Of a DNA stretch of 64,000 nt, positions 30,355 through 39,331 are shown piece after piece. A model generated the notes under the pieces. The model searched no databases, was not told the DNA's origin, and saw only the letters and a list, made by a program, of their open reading frames with translations. The DNA comes from Picocystis sp. L7. Taxonomy: Eukaryota; Chlorophyta; Picocystophyceae; Picocystales; Picocystaceae. The stretch lies in the NCBI GenBank assembly GCA_020975725.1, contig QXJR01000022.1, positions 310,001 to 374,000 on the forward strand. The letters run 5' to 3'. Made by a program: the position numbers and the translations under genes. Every line of letters starts with the position of its first letter. Positions within the stretch are counted from its first letter, which is position 1.

Positions 30355-31371
30355 ATGCGATTCCGACGCGGATGGAACCGACGTTTCGCGCGCTTCCAGA
30401 GCGCATGCCGGCATTGGTGGAGTCGGAGACGGACCAAAAGGCAAGAGTTGGCGAGGAGAAGGCGCCCATCCAAGGAGCTCCTTCGCGAGACGACGTCGGA
30501 GGATGGGGAGCGAGAGGAAGAAGGGCCTTCCCGAGTGGAAGCCATCGTGGTGTCTTCCGACGAAGAAGACGCTGGGCCGACGCACGTACACGAGAATGGA
30601 CGTGATTTGAAGGAAGTTGAGGATTGGGATCCGCAGAAAGTGAGACAATTGTGGAAGAAACACAGGGGTAGGAAAGGGAGAGGTGCTTCCCTGGAGCGAG
30701 TCGCTGCATACACACCCAGGGGTGTGCCCATCAAATGGAAGTCACTCTCGCTTCTACGAGGATGTCAGTGGCTGGACGACGAACTGGTGAATGGATACTT
30801 CGAACTGATCCGTCGGAGGAGCTGCTGCGGGCGTAGAGCGGCAACACCGGGGCTGCCGCAAGTGGAAGTGTTCAGCACGTTCTGGTGGACAAAGATGTCG
30901 GCAAACGGAACAGGTTTTGACTACGAAGGTGTGAAGAAGTGGTCGCAGAACATGAACCTGAACGAAAAGGACATGATTCTTGTTCCCATCAATCACTCCA
31001 ATCTACACTGGACACTTGCAAGCATCAACTTGATGGAGGGGAGAATCGATTACTTTGACTCCATGAAGGGGCATGGTCTCTCCGGCCAAGCAGGTAAGCA
31101 CGTGCTGAAAATCCTAATCAGATTCATGAAAAGGGTTGCAGACGAGGACAGTAGAATTGCACTTCCAAAGCGCTTTAATAAGCGGATAGTCAAGAAGATC
31201 CCAGGTCAAAACGACCCAGGGAGCTGCGGGGTCTTCACTTGCCTCTACGGTGAAAGGCTTTCCAGAGGGATGCCGCCACCGTTCGATTTTGAACAAAAAG
31301 ATATTGCACATTTGCGTGCTTGCATGGCAGCTGATATCTTAATGGCTGAATTGAGATACTCGGTCGGGTGA
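30355..31371 (+). CDS. ULP1: Ulp1/SENP-type SUMO-specific cysteine protease (C48)
   Basis: Removes SUMO from proteins or matures it. The C-terminal C48 domain shows the substrate-entry block CQWLDDELVNGYFELI, catalytic His218 in NHSNLHWTLASINL, Asp235 in IDYFDSM, the oxyanion Gln285 in IPGQNDPGSCGVF and nucleophile Cys291. Residues 62-72 (EAIVVSSDEEDA) form a SUMO-interacting motif: hydrophobic core, serines, then acids. The N-terminus is very Arg-rich (about first 40 residues), perhaps a nuclear signal or a sign that a short upstream exon is missing. 338 residues, intronless. It converges on the N-glycanase with 50 bp between stops. Confidence 0.93.
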   Translation: MRFRRGWNRRFARFQSACRHWWSRRRTKRQELARRRRPSKELLRETTSEDGEREEEGPSRVEAIVVSSDEEDAGPTHVHENGRDLKEVEDWDPQKVRQLWKKHRGRKGRGASLERVAAYTPRGVPIKWKSLSLLRGCQWLDDELVNGYFELIRRRSCCGRRAATPGLPQVEVFSTFWWTKMSANGTGFDYEGVKKWSQNMNLNEKDMILVPINHSNLHWTLASINLMEGRIDYFDSMKGHGLSGQAGKHVLKILIRFMKRVADEDSRIALPKRFNKRIVKKIPGQNDPGSCGVFTCLYGERLSRGMPPPFDFEQKDIAHLRACMAADILMAELRYSVG

Positions 31372-31421
31372 ATGCTCGTTGCATGCAGAAGCAGGAGACA
31401 TGCCCACGAAGAGATGCAATT

Positions 31422-33281
31422 TCATTCTAGCCGCCCAGAAACGTTTTTCAATGCAGCGATAGCTGCTGTGTTGGGATTTTCTTCTGGATTCATTGCCATA
31501 AGCCTACCGAATTCGTCGGAAAGCAGCTTTTCAAAAGTCTGCTTAGCAATGGCGGAAGCCCCTGGCTGGATTTCACTCTCTTTGTTGTCCAGGATACCGG
31601 AAATTTTTCGCTCCGCCTGCTGAAGTACTTCGACGTTGGGTGACGATGCCACCATATAATCTGCATCTTTTCCATGCCCTTGCACAAATCCTACAGCCTT
31701 CAAGACATTCTTACACTCGGGACAATCCAGAACAGCCTTGACCTTGGGATTCGTCTGACGGAGGCGTCTGTACTTTTCATTTTGTGGTGCACATGCCAAG
31801 TTTCCTACGATACGCTGCAAAGTTGGCAGGACAGGAGCACTTGTCCGCAAAGGGACATGCTGAAGGTCACTCAGTGCCTCGCGAACAGCATTGTCTGGCT
31901 GCTCAATCAAGTCTAGACAAGCAATTTGCAGACAGTTTGCTTTCGATTTGTCAGCAACACAACGTACATCGAGCTGGAATGCATTGCATGGGAACGGGTT
32001 CTTGACAGTAAAAGCTTTGCGTTGGTGACGCGTCGAAAAGTGAACGTCGTTTCTTTCGTCCAATGTTGTCCAAGTCAGTCCACCATCTGCTGATCCTTTC
32101 AACTCCCAGTCTTTTGGATCCCTCTCAGGGCAATCGTTTGCTGAAGTGATATGGTATTCAGTCACCGTTGCTGTCTTGTCGGGTAGCCGGTAACGGACCC
32201 AGGCACCCTTATTTCCAGCCCCTCCGAAATCCAGCCACTTGGTTTGCGGATCTCCATCAAACAGCTGATCATAGGTCTCGTCTGGTTCCTTTTGGCCGCT
32301 TCCGACCACCACGCCACCTTGGACACGACCAGTTAGGAGGTCGTCCAGGCACTCATCGCAGACTGCAACCTCTTGGATGTCGCCCACCTCGCCCCTCGAT
32401 GTGCGCCATTGCAGGCTACCACTGGTTCTGCCAGACGGGGTGGCATCGTTGGCAGGACCAAACTTCCCTTCCAGCAGCTCACGGTGTTCCTGTCCGTCTC
32501 TCTCCTGGAGCATTCTTTTCCTCTCCATGGGGAGCCTTTCCCTCAACTTGACGTTCCATTTTTGGATTTCCTCTCGTAGCCATTCTTCCGTGGCCAGATT
32601 CCTCCTCTGCTTCACCACATCCCACTGTTGGGTGTATCTTCGGGTGACGTCCTGGACCCCGTCTTTTGCAAAGCCCATGACGTATTGCACGTCTTTCTTC
32701 CATCCTTTCTCATACATCCACGGTCTGTCCAATGCATTCTCACAAGCATCACAATGCACCCATCTGCCTTGATTGGACAGATAGCATTCCGTCCACACAT
32801 GGTCGGACCAATCACGCACCCATCTCGTCTCGTACCCAAGGCTTCGGCAACAGAGTGCAAACGCCTGCGCCCATTCTCCACATCTCCCTTTCCTGGTCTG
32901 CAGCAATGTTTCTGCATCGGTGTACCTCGGAAAGCGCACTTGCTTGCTGCAACGGACGCAGACATAGGCTTCGGTGCGCGAAGCACCGCGCCTGGCTTCT
33001 TCTGCGGTGGGCGTGGCGATTCCCAAGACGTTCGTCGGCGCTTGACACGCGTCGCACCTCGGTCGATCGATCCAGGCGAAGAATTCGCGCTTGAACCAGG
33101 CCAGCAGCTGTCGAAGCAGCGCCTCTTCCTCGTCCAACGCACCTCCTCGCTTCGCCATGCGCGCAGCTCTGGTTCGCAGGCGCGCCAGAGGGATCTCCTG
33201 CCTCGCCATGGCGATCGCGGAGGGTCGTTCGAGCGCGCAGGCGAGCGCCACGCCGCTCCGAATGGCGGCGTCCATCGCCAT
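31422..33281 (-). CDS. PNG1: Peptide:N-glycanase (transglutaminase core, discoidin-like domain, C-terminal PUB)
   Basis: Deglycosylates misfolded glycoproteins in ER-associated degradation. 619 residues from MAMDAAIRSG. Zinc pairs CDACQ (76, 79) and CVRCS (108, 111) frame the transglutaminase-like core with Cys134 (RKGRCGEWAQAF), His161 (DWSDHVWTECY) and Asp178 (HCDACENALDRPWMYEKGW). About residues 310-450 form a discoidin/galactose-binding-like domain (YDQLFDGDPQTKWLDFG, VTEYHITSANDCPERDPKDWEL). The C-terminus (about 515-590) resembles a PUB domain (LQRIVGNLACAPQNEKYRRLR...VLKAVGF). In animals PUB is N-terminal, and plant enzymes lack it, so the order is notable. Intronless. Confidence 0.93.
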   Translation of the reverse strand: MAMDAAIRSGVALACALERPSAIAMARQEIPLARLRTRAARMAKRGGALDEEEALLRQLLAWFKREFFAWIDRPRCDACQAPTNVLGIATPTAEEARRGASRTEAYVCVRCSKQVRFPRYTDAETLLQTRKGRCGEWAQAFALCCRSLGYETRWVRDWSDHVWTECYLSNQGRWVHCDACENALDRPWMYEKGWKKDVQYVMGFAKDGVQDVTRRYTQQWDVVKQRRNLATEEWLREEIQKWNVKLRERLPMERKRMLQERDGQEHRELLEGKFGPANDATPSGRTSGSLQWRTSRGEVGDIQEVAVCDECLDDLLTGRVQGGVVVGSGQKEPDETYDQLFDGDPQTKWLDFGGAGNKGAWVRYRLPDKTATVTEYHITSANDCPERDPKDWELKGSADGGLTWTTLDERNDVHFSTRHQRKAFTVKNPFPCNAFQLDVRCVADKSKANCLQIACLDLIEQPDNAVREALSDLQHVPLRTSAPVLPTLQRIVGNLACAPQNEKYRRLRQTNPKVKAVLDCPECKNVLKAVGFVQGHGKDADYMVASSPNVEVLQQAERKISGILDNKESEIQPGASAIAKQTFEKLLSDEFGRLMAMNPEENPNTAAIAALKNVSGRLE

Positions 33282-34310
33282 GCCGCGTCGCCACGTGCAC
33301 GTGCACTTTTTCCTCTCACGTGATTGGTTCACGTGTCGGATGAGGAGGGTCCCCACCAATGGGAGGCCTGGATGAAGACCCACAAGGACACGGCCCAGAT
33401 GGATCGGTGGTGTGCAGCACAAGACGACGAGGAAGAGATGCAAACAATACACTGAAACACGTGGTGGTGGACGGCAAAAAGGAAGCGCAATGGAGTTGAA
33501 GCAAAGGGTGGGATGGTCACGGCGGAGCCAGGGTCGTAGGAAGAGGAGGCGTGCAAGTTGACAGATCCGATGTGGACATACATGAAAACTCGAGAGTATT
33601 GGCGATCGAGACAAGGATGTGAAGGCGGGTGGGCAAGGCGGGAGGCGAATGCAAAGGCAAAAAAAAAAGGCAACGAGGCGCCTCGACTCCACGGCGCGTC
33701 TAGGTTGGGGATGGGGGTCGCGTGGATGTCGAGCATGATGCGTGCGCACGTGTCGCATCAAACGTCAAGCGTTGCATGTTGCTGCGCATCGCTCCTCGAC
33801 CAACATTCGCCATTGAAGACATCGACCATGCCCTCGATCTTGCACAAACACACCATGCAAAAGCAGACGAGACATCACGCCCCTCACCTAAAGCACGCGC
33901 GACCAATGATCCCTCTTCAAATGCGGCGGCAAACATGGAACTCCGTCTCTCGGCTTTCTTCCCAAGGTTGCATGCACGAGGGAGACGTCCACGGGGTGAA
34001 GAAACCCATGCAACGAGCTTGTACATTCAGGCATGGAAGAAGCAAGGATGGCAAGACGTCCCATCTCTTGAACGGGCAATCAAGTGCATTACACACGCGT
34101 CTTTTCACCCGCCCGCGCCGATATTGAGAGTCCAAACGCCGGCATGGAGTGTGCCAACATCCGTTTCGAGTCGTTCTACCTTGTCCACGCGGTTGCCACC
34201 GTGCATATTTTTCGTTTTGGAAACCCGTCGGAGCGTCGTTCACCAACGGGCACGTGGTCCTTGAATTTACCATCGAATTCACGTGCCGGGTTCGTCGATT
34301 CGACCGTGCG
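33282..34310. other. Divergent spacer between N-glycanase and PCD
   Basis: About 1 kb with no recognised gene. An A-run lies at 33659-33668. Frames here are composition-driven and fall on both strands. The right half may include the 5' leader of the PCD gene. Confidence 0.45.
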
Positions 34311-34715
34311 ATGCGCACCGCGATGGACGTCGCTTCATTGGCTGCACGCAGCTGCAAGGGGCTTTGTGGGAAGGACACGCCACGCGTGGCGTTGGACAAG
34401 GCGGAAGAGATGCTTCGAGGCCTGTCGAGTTGGAGGATGGCGGAGGACGGCACGTCCATCTCCCGCGCCTTCGTCGCACGGAACTTCGTGGCCGCCATGC
34501 AGTTTCTCCAAGGCGTGGCGCAGGTGGCCGAAGAAGAAGGACATCATCCGGACCTGCACCTCACCGGATACCGCAACGTCAAGGTGGAGCTGTCCACACA
34601 CAGCATCGGAGGTCTTTCGGAGGCGGATTTCATCATGGCCGCGAAGATCGACCGCGTTCCCGTCGACTATTCGCCCAAGTGGTTGGAGAAGCACGCGTCA
34701 CAAGTCCCGCAATAA
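34311..34715 (+). CDS. PHS: Pterin-4a-carbinolamine dehydratase (PCD/DCoH)
   Basis: Dehydrates 4a-hydroxytetrahydrobiopterin-type carbinolamines. Plant-type PCDs recycle pterin or folate cofactors in organelles. The active-site block EEEGHHPDLHLTGYRNVKVELSTHSIGGLSEADFIMAAKID contains the paired His, Pro and the second His expected for the fold. WRMAEDGTSISRAFVARNFVAAMQFLQGVAQVAE is the preceding helix. From the ATG at 34311 it is 134 residues. The frame is open upstream, so a longer organelle-targeted form is possible. Intronless. Confidence 0.9.
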   Translation: MRTAMDVASLAARSCKGLCGKDTPRVALDKAEEMLRGLSSWRMAEDGTSISRAFVARNFVAAMQFLQGVAQVAEEEGHHPDLHLTGYRNVKVELSTHSIGGLSEADFIMAAKIDRVPVDYSPKWLEKHASQVPQ

Positions 34716-34926
34716 ATCCCAGCCGGACCTTTCTTTTCAAAGGGTACGAGGCGCACGGTCGACGATCCGCAACCCCGTCCTCGTCTCCTGTGCGTTCCGT
34801 CGTGGCGCTGTTCCGCACGTCTTGGTGAGGAGCTCCGACGACGTTCGTCCACGCCTTCGCGTGTGCGCCATGCATGCATCCCTTTCCACGTTTCCTTCCT
34901 TCCCCGAGCACCTCCCTGTGCGCACG

Positions 34927-35505
34927 TCAGCCCAGCCTCTCGTCTGGATCTTCCATGAGCAGCACGAAGAGGTTGCCACGGTTGCCACGCGACACGCGCA
35001 TCTCTTCGTCCAGATACGTGGTGTCCAAGGTCCCTGTGGCCGTCTCAGGCGCAGGAACCGGCACGAAACCGCCCAGCTTGAACGTCTTGAAGTTGACGCG
35101 CACTTGGCTGTCCGACATCGGCACGAGCTCTGCATCCACGCCGTTGTAGAAAGGGAATGGCTCCTGGTTGCGCGCTCGCAGCGCCTCGGCGTCGATCGTC
35201 TGGTAGATGGGACCACGCGGACGTAGCGGTTCCGGACGCGACGCGCCAAGGATTCCTTTGGACGTGGTGTACACGAGGCGCCATTTCCCGCTCAAAAGCG
35301 GCGACTGGAGCGGTTTCTCGGTGGGATTCAACCGCTCGAGCTCCTTGGCGACGTCATCCACGCGTTTCTGGGCGGATTCGTCCGCTTTCGCGCCTCGTTC
35401 CAGCCCTTCCAGCGTTCCCAGCAGCTTGGCCTTGAGTTCCAGCCTCCTGGAAGGCGCCTTGGCACCCATCGCGTGCACGTGCACGACCCCACGTGTCGCC
35501 ATCAT
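34927..35505 (-). CDS. Fibrillin / plastid-lipid-associated protein (PAP)
   Basis: 192 residues. The PAP domain is visible as LSGKWRLVYTTSKGILGASRPEPLRP...GPIYQTID, followed by VRVNFKTFKLGGFVPV, TGTLDTTYLDEEMRVSRGNRGNLFVLLMEDP. This is the classical end of the fibrillin barrel. Members coat plastoglobules or thylakoids and bind isoprenoid lipids such as plastoquinone. The N-terminus is short (MMATRGVVHVHAMGAK), so a transit peptide is only partly visible and may start at an upstream exon. It converges on PCD. Intronless. Confidence 0.92.
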   Translation of the reverse strand: MMATRGVVHVHAMGAKAPSRRLELKAKLLGTLEGLERGAKADESAQKRVDDVAKELERLNPTEKPLQSPLLSGKWRLVYTTSKGILGASRPEPLRPRGPIYQTIDAEALRARNQEPFPFYNGVDAELVPMSDSQVRVNFKTFKLGGFVPVPAPETATGTLDTTYLDEEMRVSRGNRGNLFVLLMEDPDERLG

Positions 35506-36550
35506 CCTTCGCGTCGACGTCGTTCACCGACACGCGCTTTCGCTCCCTTGGATCCGGTGGAAGTGCCTCCTCAAGCACAACCATAAAACAATGGAACCAA
35601 ATTATCCGATTGGGTGCATTGCAAGATGAGTTTTTCAATCCCTCCTTGCGACGAGGCACCGCCCGACGTGTGCTTCGACGTAGGGCGATGCAAGCCGCCG
35701 TGGCTTTCCACGCTCCGGACCCTGGGCAACAACGGTGCAAGGCGGTGAACGGCGATCCCGCTCTCCGCCTACTGAAAAGGCGCTCGTGGGTACCGCCACG
35801 ATCGATCCAATGGCAAGGGGGTGGGTACGAGTTCCATTCGTGCTACCCATATGGCATTTTCAAGCTCATGCACGAGCAATTGCAAAGAGCGCACGCGGGC
35901 GATGGGCGATGCCTATCGATCGACGCGACCTTGGCATGCCTCCTCCACTCGTGCGGGGACGCCTTTGCGAGGGATCGCGAACGCGGCCGGACGATCCCAG
36001 GTTGTTGGCATCGGTCACGTCCACACACGCCTTATGTCCCAGCAACGGCCGCTTGGAGGAGTCCGCGAGGATCACGTCCCCGTGCATGCCGGACTCGAAC
36101 CGTCGCTTGTGGAAGGAGCATCGTCGATGCGACCCTATGCAAGTTGGCATCGTGGGTTCGCACCAATCCGATGCATGGGAGGCAACCGTCCGGCCAAGCG
36201 ATCCCCAACGATGGCGTGCACGTGACGCTTGCGTGGCGTTGCGGGGTGTGACCCATGACTTCGCTTTCCGTTCTCGAAGGATGGCACCACCAACCATGCC
36301 TTGCCACGGCCCTCCTCGGTTGAGAGTTGCACGTGCGGATCCAATTTGCACTCGCTTCCATGCGTTGTATTCCGTCTCGAAGGATCGCACGTCCATCGTT
36401 CCTCCCACCAGGTCCGTGTGCTTCGTCCACGTTCCCTTCCTCGCACGTGGTGCATCCGTCCCAGGAAGTCATGCCAGCATTCGCGTTGGACGTGGACAGA
36501 CACAGGTGTGTTGGTGAGCGTCGCAACGCGACAAGGCGCGTGGGAGAGGG
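35506..36550. other. Divergent spacer between fibrillin and NIT2
   Basis: About 1 kb, no recognised gene. It has a tRNA B-box-like word (GGACTCGAACC at 36091) that does not fold into a tRNA. Frames crossing it are shadows or composition-driven. Confidence 0.45.
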
Positions 36551-37502
36551 ATGCGGGCGATGGCGTCCACGGCCGCCCGTCGCGTGGAGAAGGTGCGTGC
36601 AGGACGGTTGCATGGCGTCGAGGGAGGGATTTCGTGCGAGGCTGACGTTTGGCGCACAGGTCCGCGTGGCGGTGTGCCAGCTTCGCGTGACGTCCGACAA
36701 GGACGCGAACGTGTGCCATGCTCGCGACGCGATCGCCAAGGGAGCTTCCAACGGCGCCCAGATGGTGGTGCTGCCGGAGATGTGGAACTGTCCCTACGCC
36801 AACGCCAGCTTCCCGCTGTACGCCGAAGACATGGAAGCCGACGATTCGCCATCGACGCGGATGCTGTCCGAAGCGGCGTCCCAACACCAGGTGACGATCG
36901 TGGGCGGATCCGTTCCCGAGTCCCATCGCGGCCAGCTGTACAACACGTGCTGCGTGTACGGTCCGGACGGCAGGCGCTTGGCCAAGCACAGGAAAGTGCA
37001 CCTGTTCGACATCGACATCCCAGGGAAGATCACCATGCGCGAATCCGACACGCTTTCGCCTGGAACACACGCCACCGTCGTAGACACGCCTGCAGGCAAG
37101 CTCGGCATCGGGATCTGCTACGACATGCGGTTCCCAGAGCTGGCCGCCATCTCCGCCGCACGCGGTGCAGACGTGATGGTGTATCCCGGCGCGTTCAACA
37201 TGACCACCGGTCCGCTGCACTGGAAGCTCCTCCAACAGGCACGTGCGGTGGACAACCAGATGTTCGTGATTGGATGCAGCCCAGCACGCGACGAAACCGC
37301 CTCGTACGTCGCATGGGGACATTCCATGGTGGTCGGACCCTTCGCCGAAGTGCTCGTGGAAGGCGAACACGAGGAATGCATCCTGTACGCCGACCTGGAC
37401 CTGGAACAGGTGACCACGAGGAGAGCGAACATGCCGCTGGAACGACAGCGCAGGCCGGACGTCTACCGCCTCGTCGACGTGCAAGCCGACGAGCAAGCAT
37501 GA
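36551..37502 (+). CDS. NIT2: Omega-amidase NIT2 (nitrilase superfamily)
   Basis: Hydrolyses alpha-ketoglutaramate and alpha-ketosuccinamate. Proposed exon 1 is 36551..36592 (MRAMASTAARRVEK), then a 67 bp phase-0 intron (36593..36659, gtgcgtgc...gcacag), exon 2 36660..37502 starting VRVAVCQLRVTSDK. The product is 294 residues. The catalytic triad is Glu54 (VVLPEMWNCPY), Lys126 (AKHRKVHLFDID) and Cys167 (GIGICYDMRFPE). Sequence FDIDIPGKITMRESDTLSPG is characteristic of NIT2. The unspliced alternative, ATG at 36613, is also in frame (MASREGFRARLTFGAQ), so the intron rests on splice consensus only. Exon 1 would give a short organelle-like leader. Confidence 0.93.
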
Positions 37503-37717
37503 AGGGTCGAGAAGCACGTATCTTCGCTTACAAGCACGCGCTTCCAACCCTCCTCCTTTCCGCGCGTGGAGCCAGAGCGAAAGAGAGAAAAGAAAAAGAA
37601 TACCACGAGGCTCGTCTCCAGCCCCTCTCCCATCCGTCGTCGCACGTGTGAACCTGTGGGAGCAAGGACGCTTCGGCACGGAACCTGACCATCGACAGCT
37701 GCTGCATCCGTCGGCGA

Positions 37718-38036
37718 TCACTTGAGCTTCTGGAACAGCTTCGGCGCCGTACACTTGTCGATGCAAGACCAGTAATCGAAGTACTGGCCCGTGCAGTGCG
37801 CTTCCCCGGTGGTGTCCTTCTTTATCCGTTCCGCACAGGCTTCGTACTCCATCAAGAACTTGACGCACTTGGGCTTGCACGTCTCCTCGATCTGAAAAGA
37901 TCCGATCGACGCGGTCAGCGAACGCGCCTGTCGCCACGCGTCGCGTTGGGCCAGGAGACCTGCGGGTTCGCGCCTGCCTCACCTGCACCTTGGGATCGAT
38001 CACCTCCTCGTCGTCGTCCCTGCCACACGAAAGCAT
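37718..38036 (-). CDS. QCR6: Cytochrome bc1 complex hinge subunit QCR6
   Basis: Acidic hinge protein of mitochondrial complex III, at the cytochrome c1 face. Exon 1 (37983..38036) encodes MLSCGRDDDEEVIDPKVQ. A 91 bp phase-0 GT-AG intron (37892..37982, gtgaggca...tttcag) follows. Exon 2 (37718..37891) encodes IEETCKPKCVKFLMEYEAC, AERIKKDTTGEAHCTGQYFDYW and SCIDKCTAPKLFQKLK. The five conserved Cys and HCTGQYFDYW are diagnostic. The product is 75 residues, as in plants. It is too short and split for simple frame scanning. It is head-to-head with GRIM-19 of complex I. Confidence 0.95.
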
Positions 38037-38595
38037 CGCAAGTCCGGCGTTCGAGGCGCAGGACGCGTCCACAAGGTCAGCCGACGTCCAACGCGTGCGT
38101 CTCCACCACCGTCCAAGGCGAGGGCTTCCAGTTCGCGCTTCGTATCTCCGCCTTTTCATCCACGGACGCGCGTGTCCTGCTTCCAGGCTTCCACCTCGCC
38201 TTCCTGCATCCGAAGGATCCCTTTTCGGACCCCAACACCACGTACATCGAGCCTTCTCTGGCGCTGCTTTGGCCTTGGTCAAACACGTGATGCGCAATCC
38301 GCGAAGACGTCCAGGACCTCCTGCGGCGCACCCGGACCCATCCTCGCCAAACCGACCTCGCCCGTCGAGGCAGAGAGACCGAGACTGCCATCCTCTGCGG
38401 TCTTTGGATCCGTCAGTCCCGGGTCGGTCCTCCCTTTCGATCGGGCGTGGAGTTCGGGTTCGATCGGAAGGACGTTCTTTTCGTCTGCGGGTCTGTCGTC
38501 CCTCTCCGGGACCCCCCTCCCAGTCCAGAGAGAAGGAGAGGCGCGAAGGAGACGTAGGGTTTTGGTCGGCGCCTTGGCGCGCGTTCGAGAGCGCC
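38037..38595. promoter_or_regulatory. Divergent promoter shared by QCR6 and GRIM-19
   Basis: 559 bp separating start codons of two respiratory-chain subunit genes. CCCTTTCGATCGGG and GGGTTCGATCGGAAGG occur at about 38430-38465, the same words seen between adenylate kinase and GDT1 and upstream of MFAP1. Shared regulation is inference. Confidence 0.4.
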
Positions 38596-39159
38596 ATGAC
38601 GGAGTTCATGGTGCGAGGAAGCTCCGGCATGAAGGTGAGACGTGCGAGAGAGAGGAAGGAAGGAAGACGAGAAGCTCACGGGAAGGACGGAAGGCGAGGA
38701 AAGGGAGCTGACGCGAGAGGACGAACCGGACGTGGCTCCTGGAAACGTGCACGTGTGTCCAAGTCCGTGAACGAGCTGCCGGTGAAACAAGACGGACCGC
38801 CACCAGGAGGGTTCCCGTCCATCAGATACGCCAGACGTGTGCCCAGCACAGGACCCGCCGGTGCCACGGTGTTCGGAGTGGCCTTGATGGTCATGGGATA
38901 TGGACTGTACAAGGTGGGACAGGGGAACAGGGAAAGAAGAGCGCTGAAAGAAGAGAAGAAAGCAGCGAGGATGGCGGTCGTCCCCGCCCTGCAAGCCGAA
39001 GAAGACCGCAGGTACCTCGAAGTGGAAGCAAAGAGGCGAGAGGAAGAGGCCCAACTCATGAAGGACGTGCCCGGTTGGAGAGTGGGACAAGGTGTATACG
39101 AAACGGGCAGGTGGATGCCACCGGCCCAACGTCCCGGACCCATCGGCAGCTACATGTAA
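38596..39159 (+). CDS. NDUFA13: Complex I subunit GRIM-19 (NDUFA13/B16.6)
   Basis: Accessory subunit of mitochondrial NADH dehydrogenase. Exon 1 (38596..38634) encodes MTEFMVRGSSGMK, the intron is 38635..38763 (129 bp, gtgaga...tccaag), and exon 2 (38764..39159) begins SVNELPVKQDGPPPGGFPSIRYARR. Splicing matches the plant protein (MTEAMIRNKPGMASVKD...QDGPPPGGF). A membrane segment (GATVFGVALMVMGYGLYKVGQGN), the block RRALKEEKKAARMAVVPALQAEEDRRYLE, and MKDVPGWRVGQGVYETGRWMPP follow. The product is 144 residues, the family's usual size. The intron length is a multiple of three with no stop, so the unspliced frame is open. Confidence 0.95.
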   Translation: MTEFMVRGSSGMKVRRARERKEGRREAHGKDGRRGKGADARGRTGRGSWKRARVSKSVNELPVKQDGPPPGGFPSIRYARRVPSTGPAGATVFGVALMVMGYGLYKVGQGNRERRALKEEKKAARMAVVPALQAEEDRRYLEVEAKRREEEAQLMKDVPGWRVGQGVYETGRWMPPAQRPGPIGSYM

Positions 39160-39331
39160 GAAAACGAGGAAGAGACGGGGATGGATAGAGGAACGCGGTA
39201 AAGATCGACCTGCATTGCTGCTCCGGGGAGAACGGCATGTGTAATAAAAGCAGTACATTTGTCCACCCCCAAAGACGTGGCTCCAAAGAGGCACTGGACC
39301 AAAGGTAGCCTGAACGCATGCCATAGATAGA

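Noticed and set aside
36085-36180. tRNA-like B box GGACTCGAACC
   Set aside because: The putative T arm pairs only four of five bases, and I could find no matching acceptor, D arm or 7-nt anticodon loop on either strand, nor a convincing permuted arrangement.
36135-38630. 831-codon minus-strand frame
   Set aside because: It runs antisense through NIT2 and across the QCR6 and GRIM-19 region. The residue mix (Arg/His/Gly) is typical of shadow translation.
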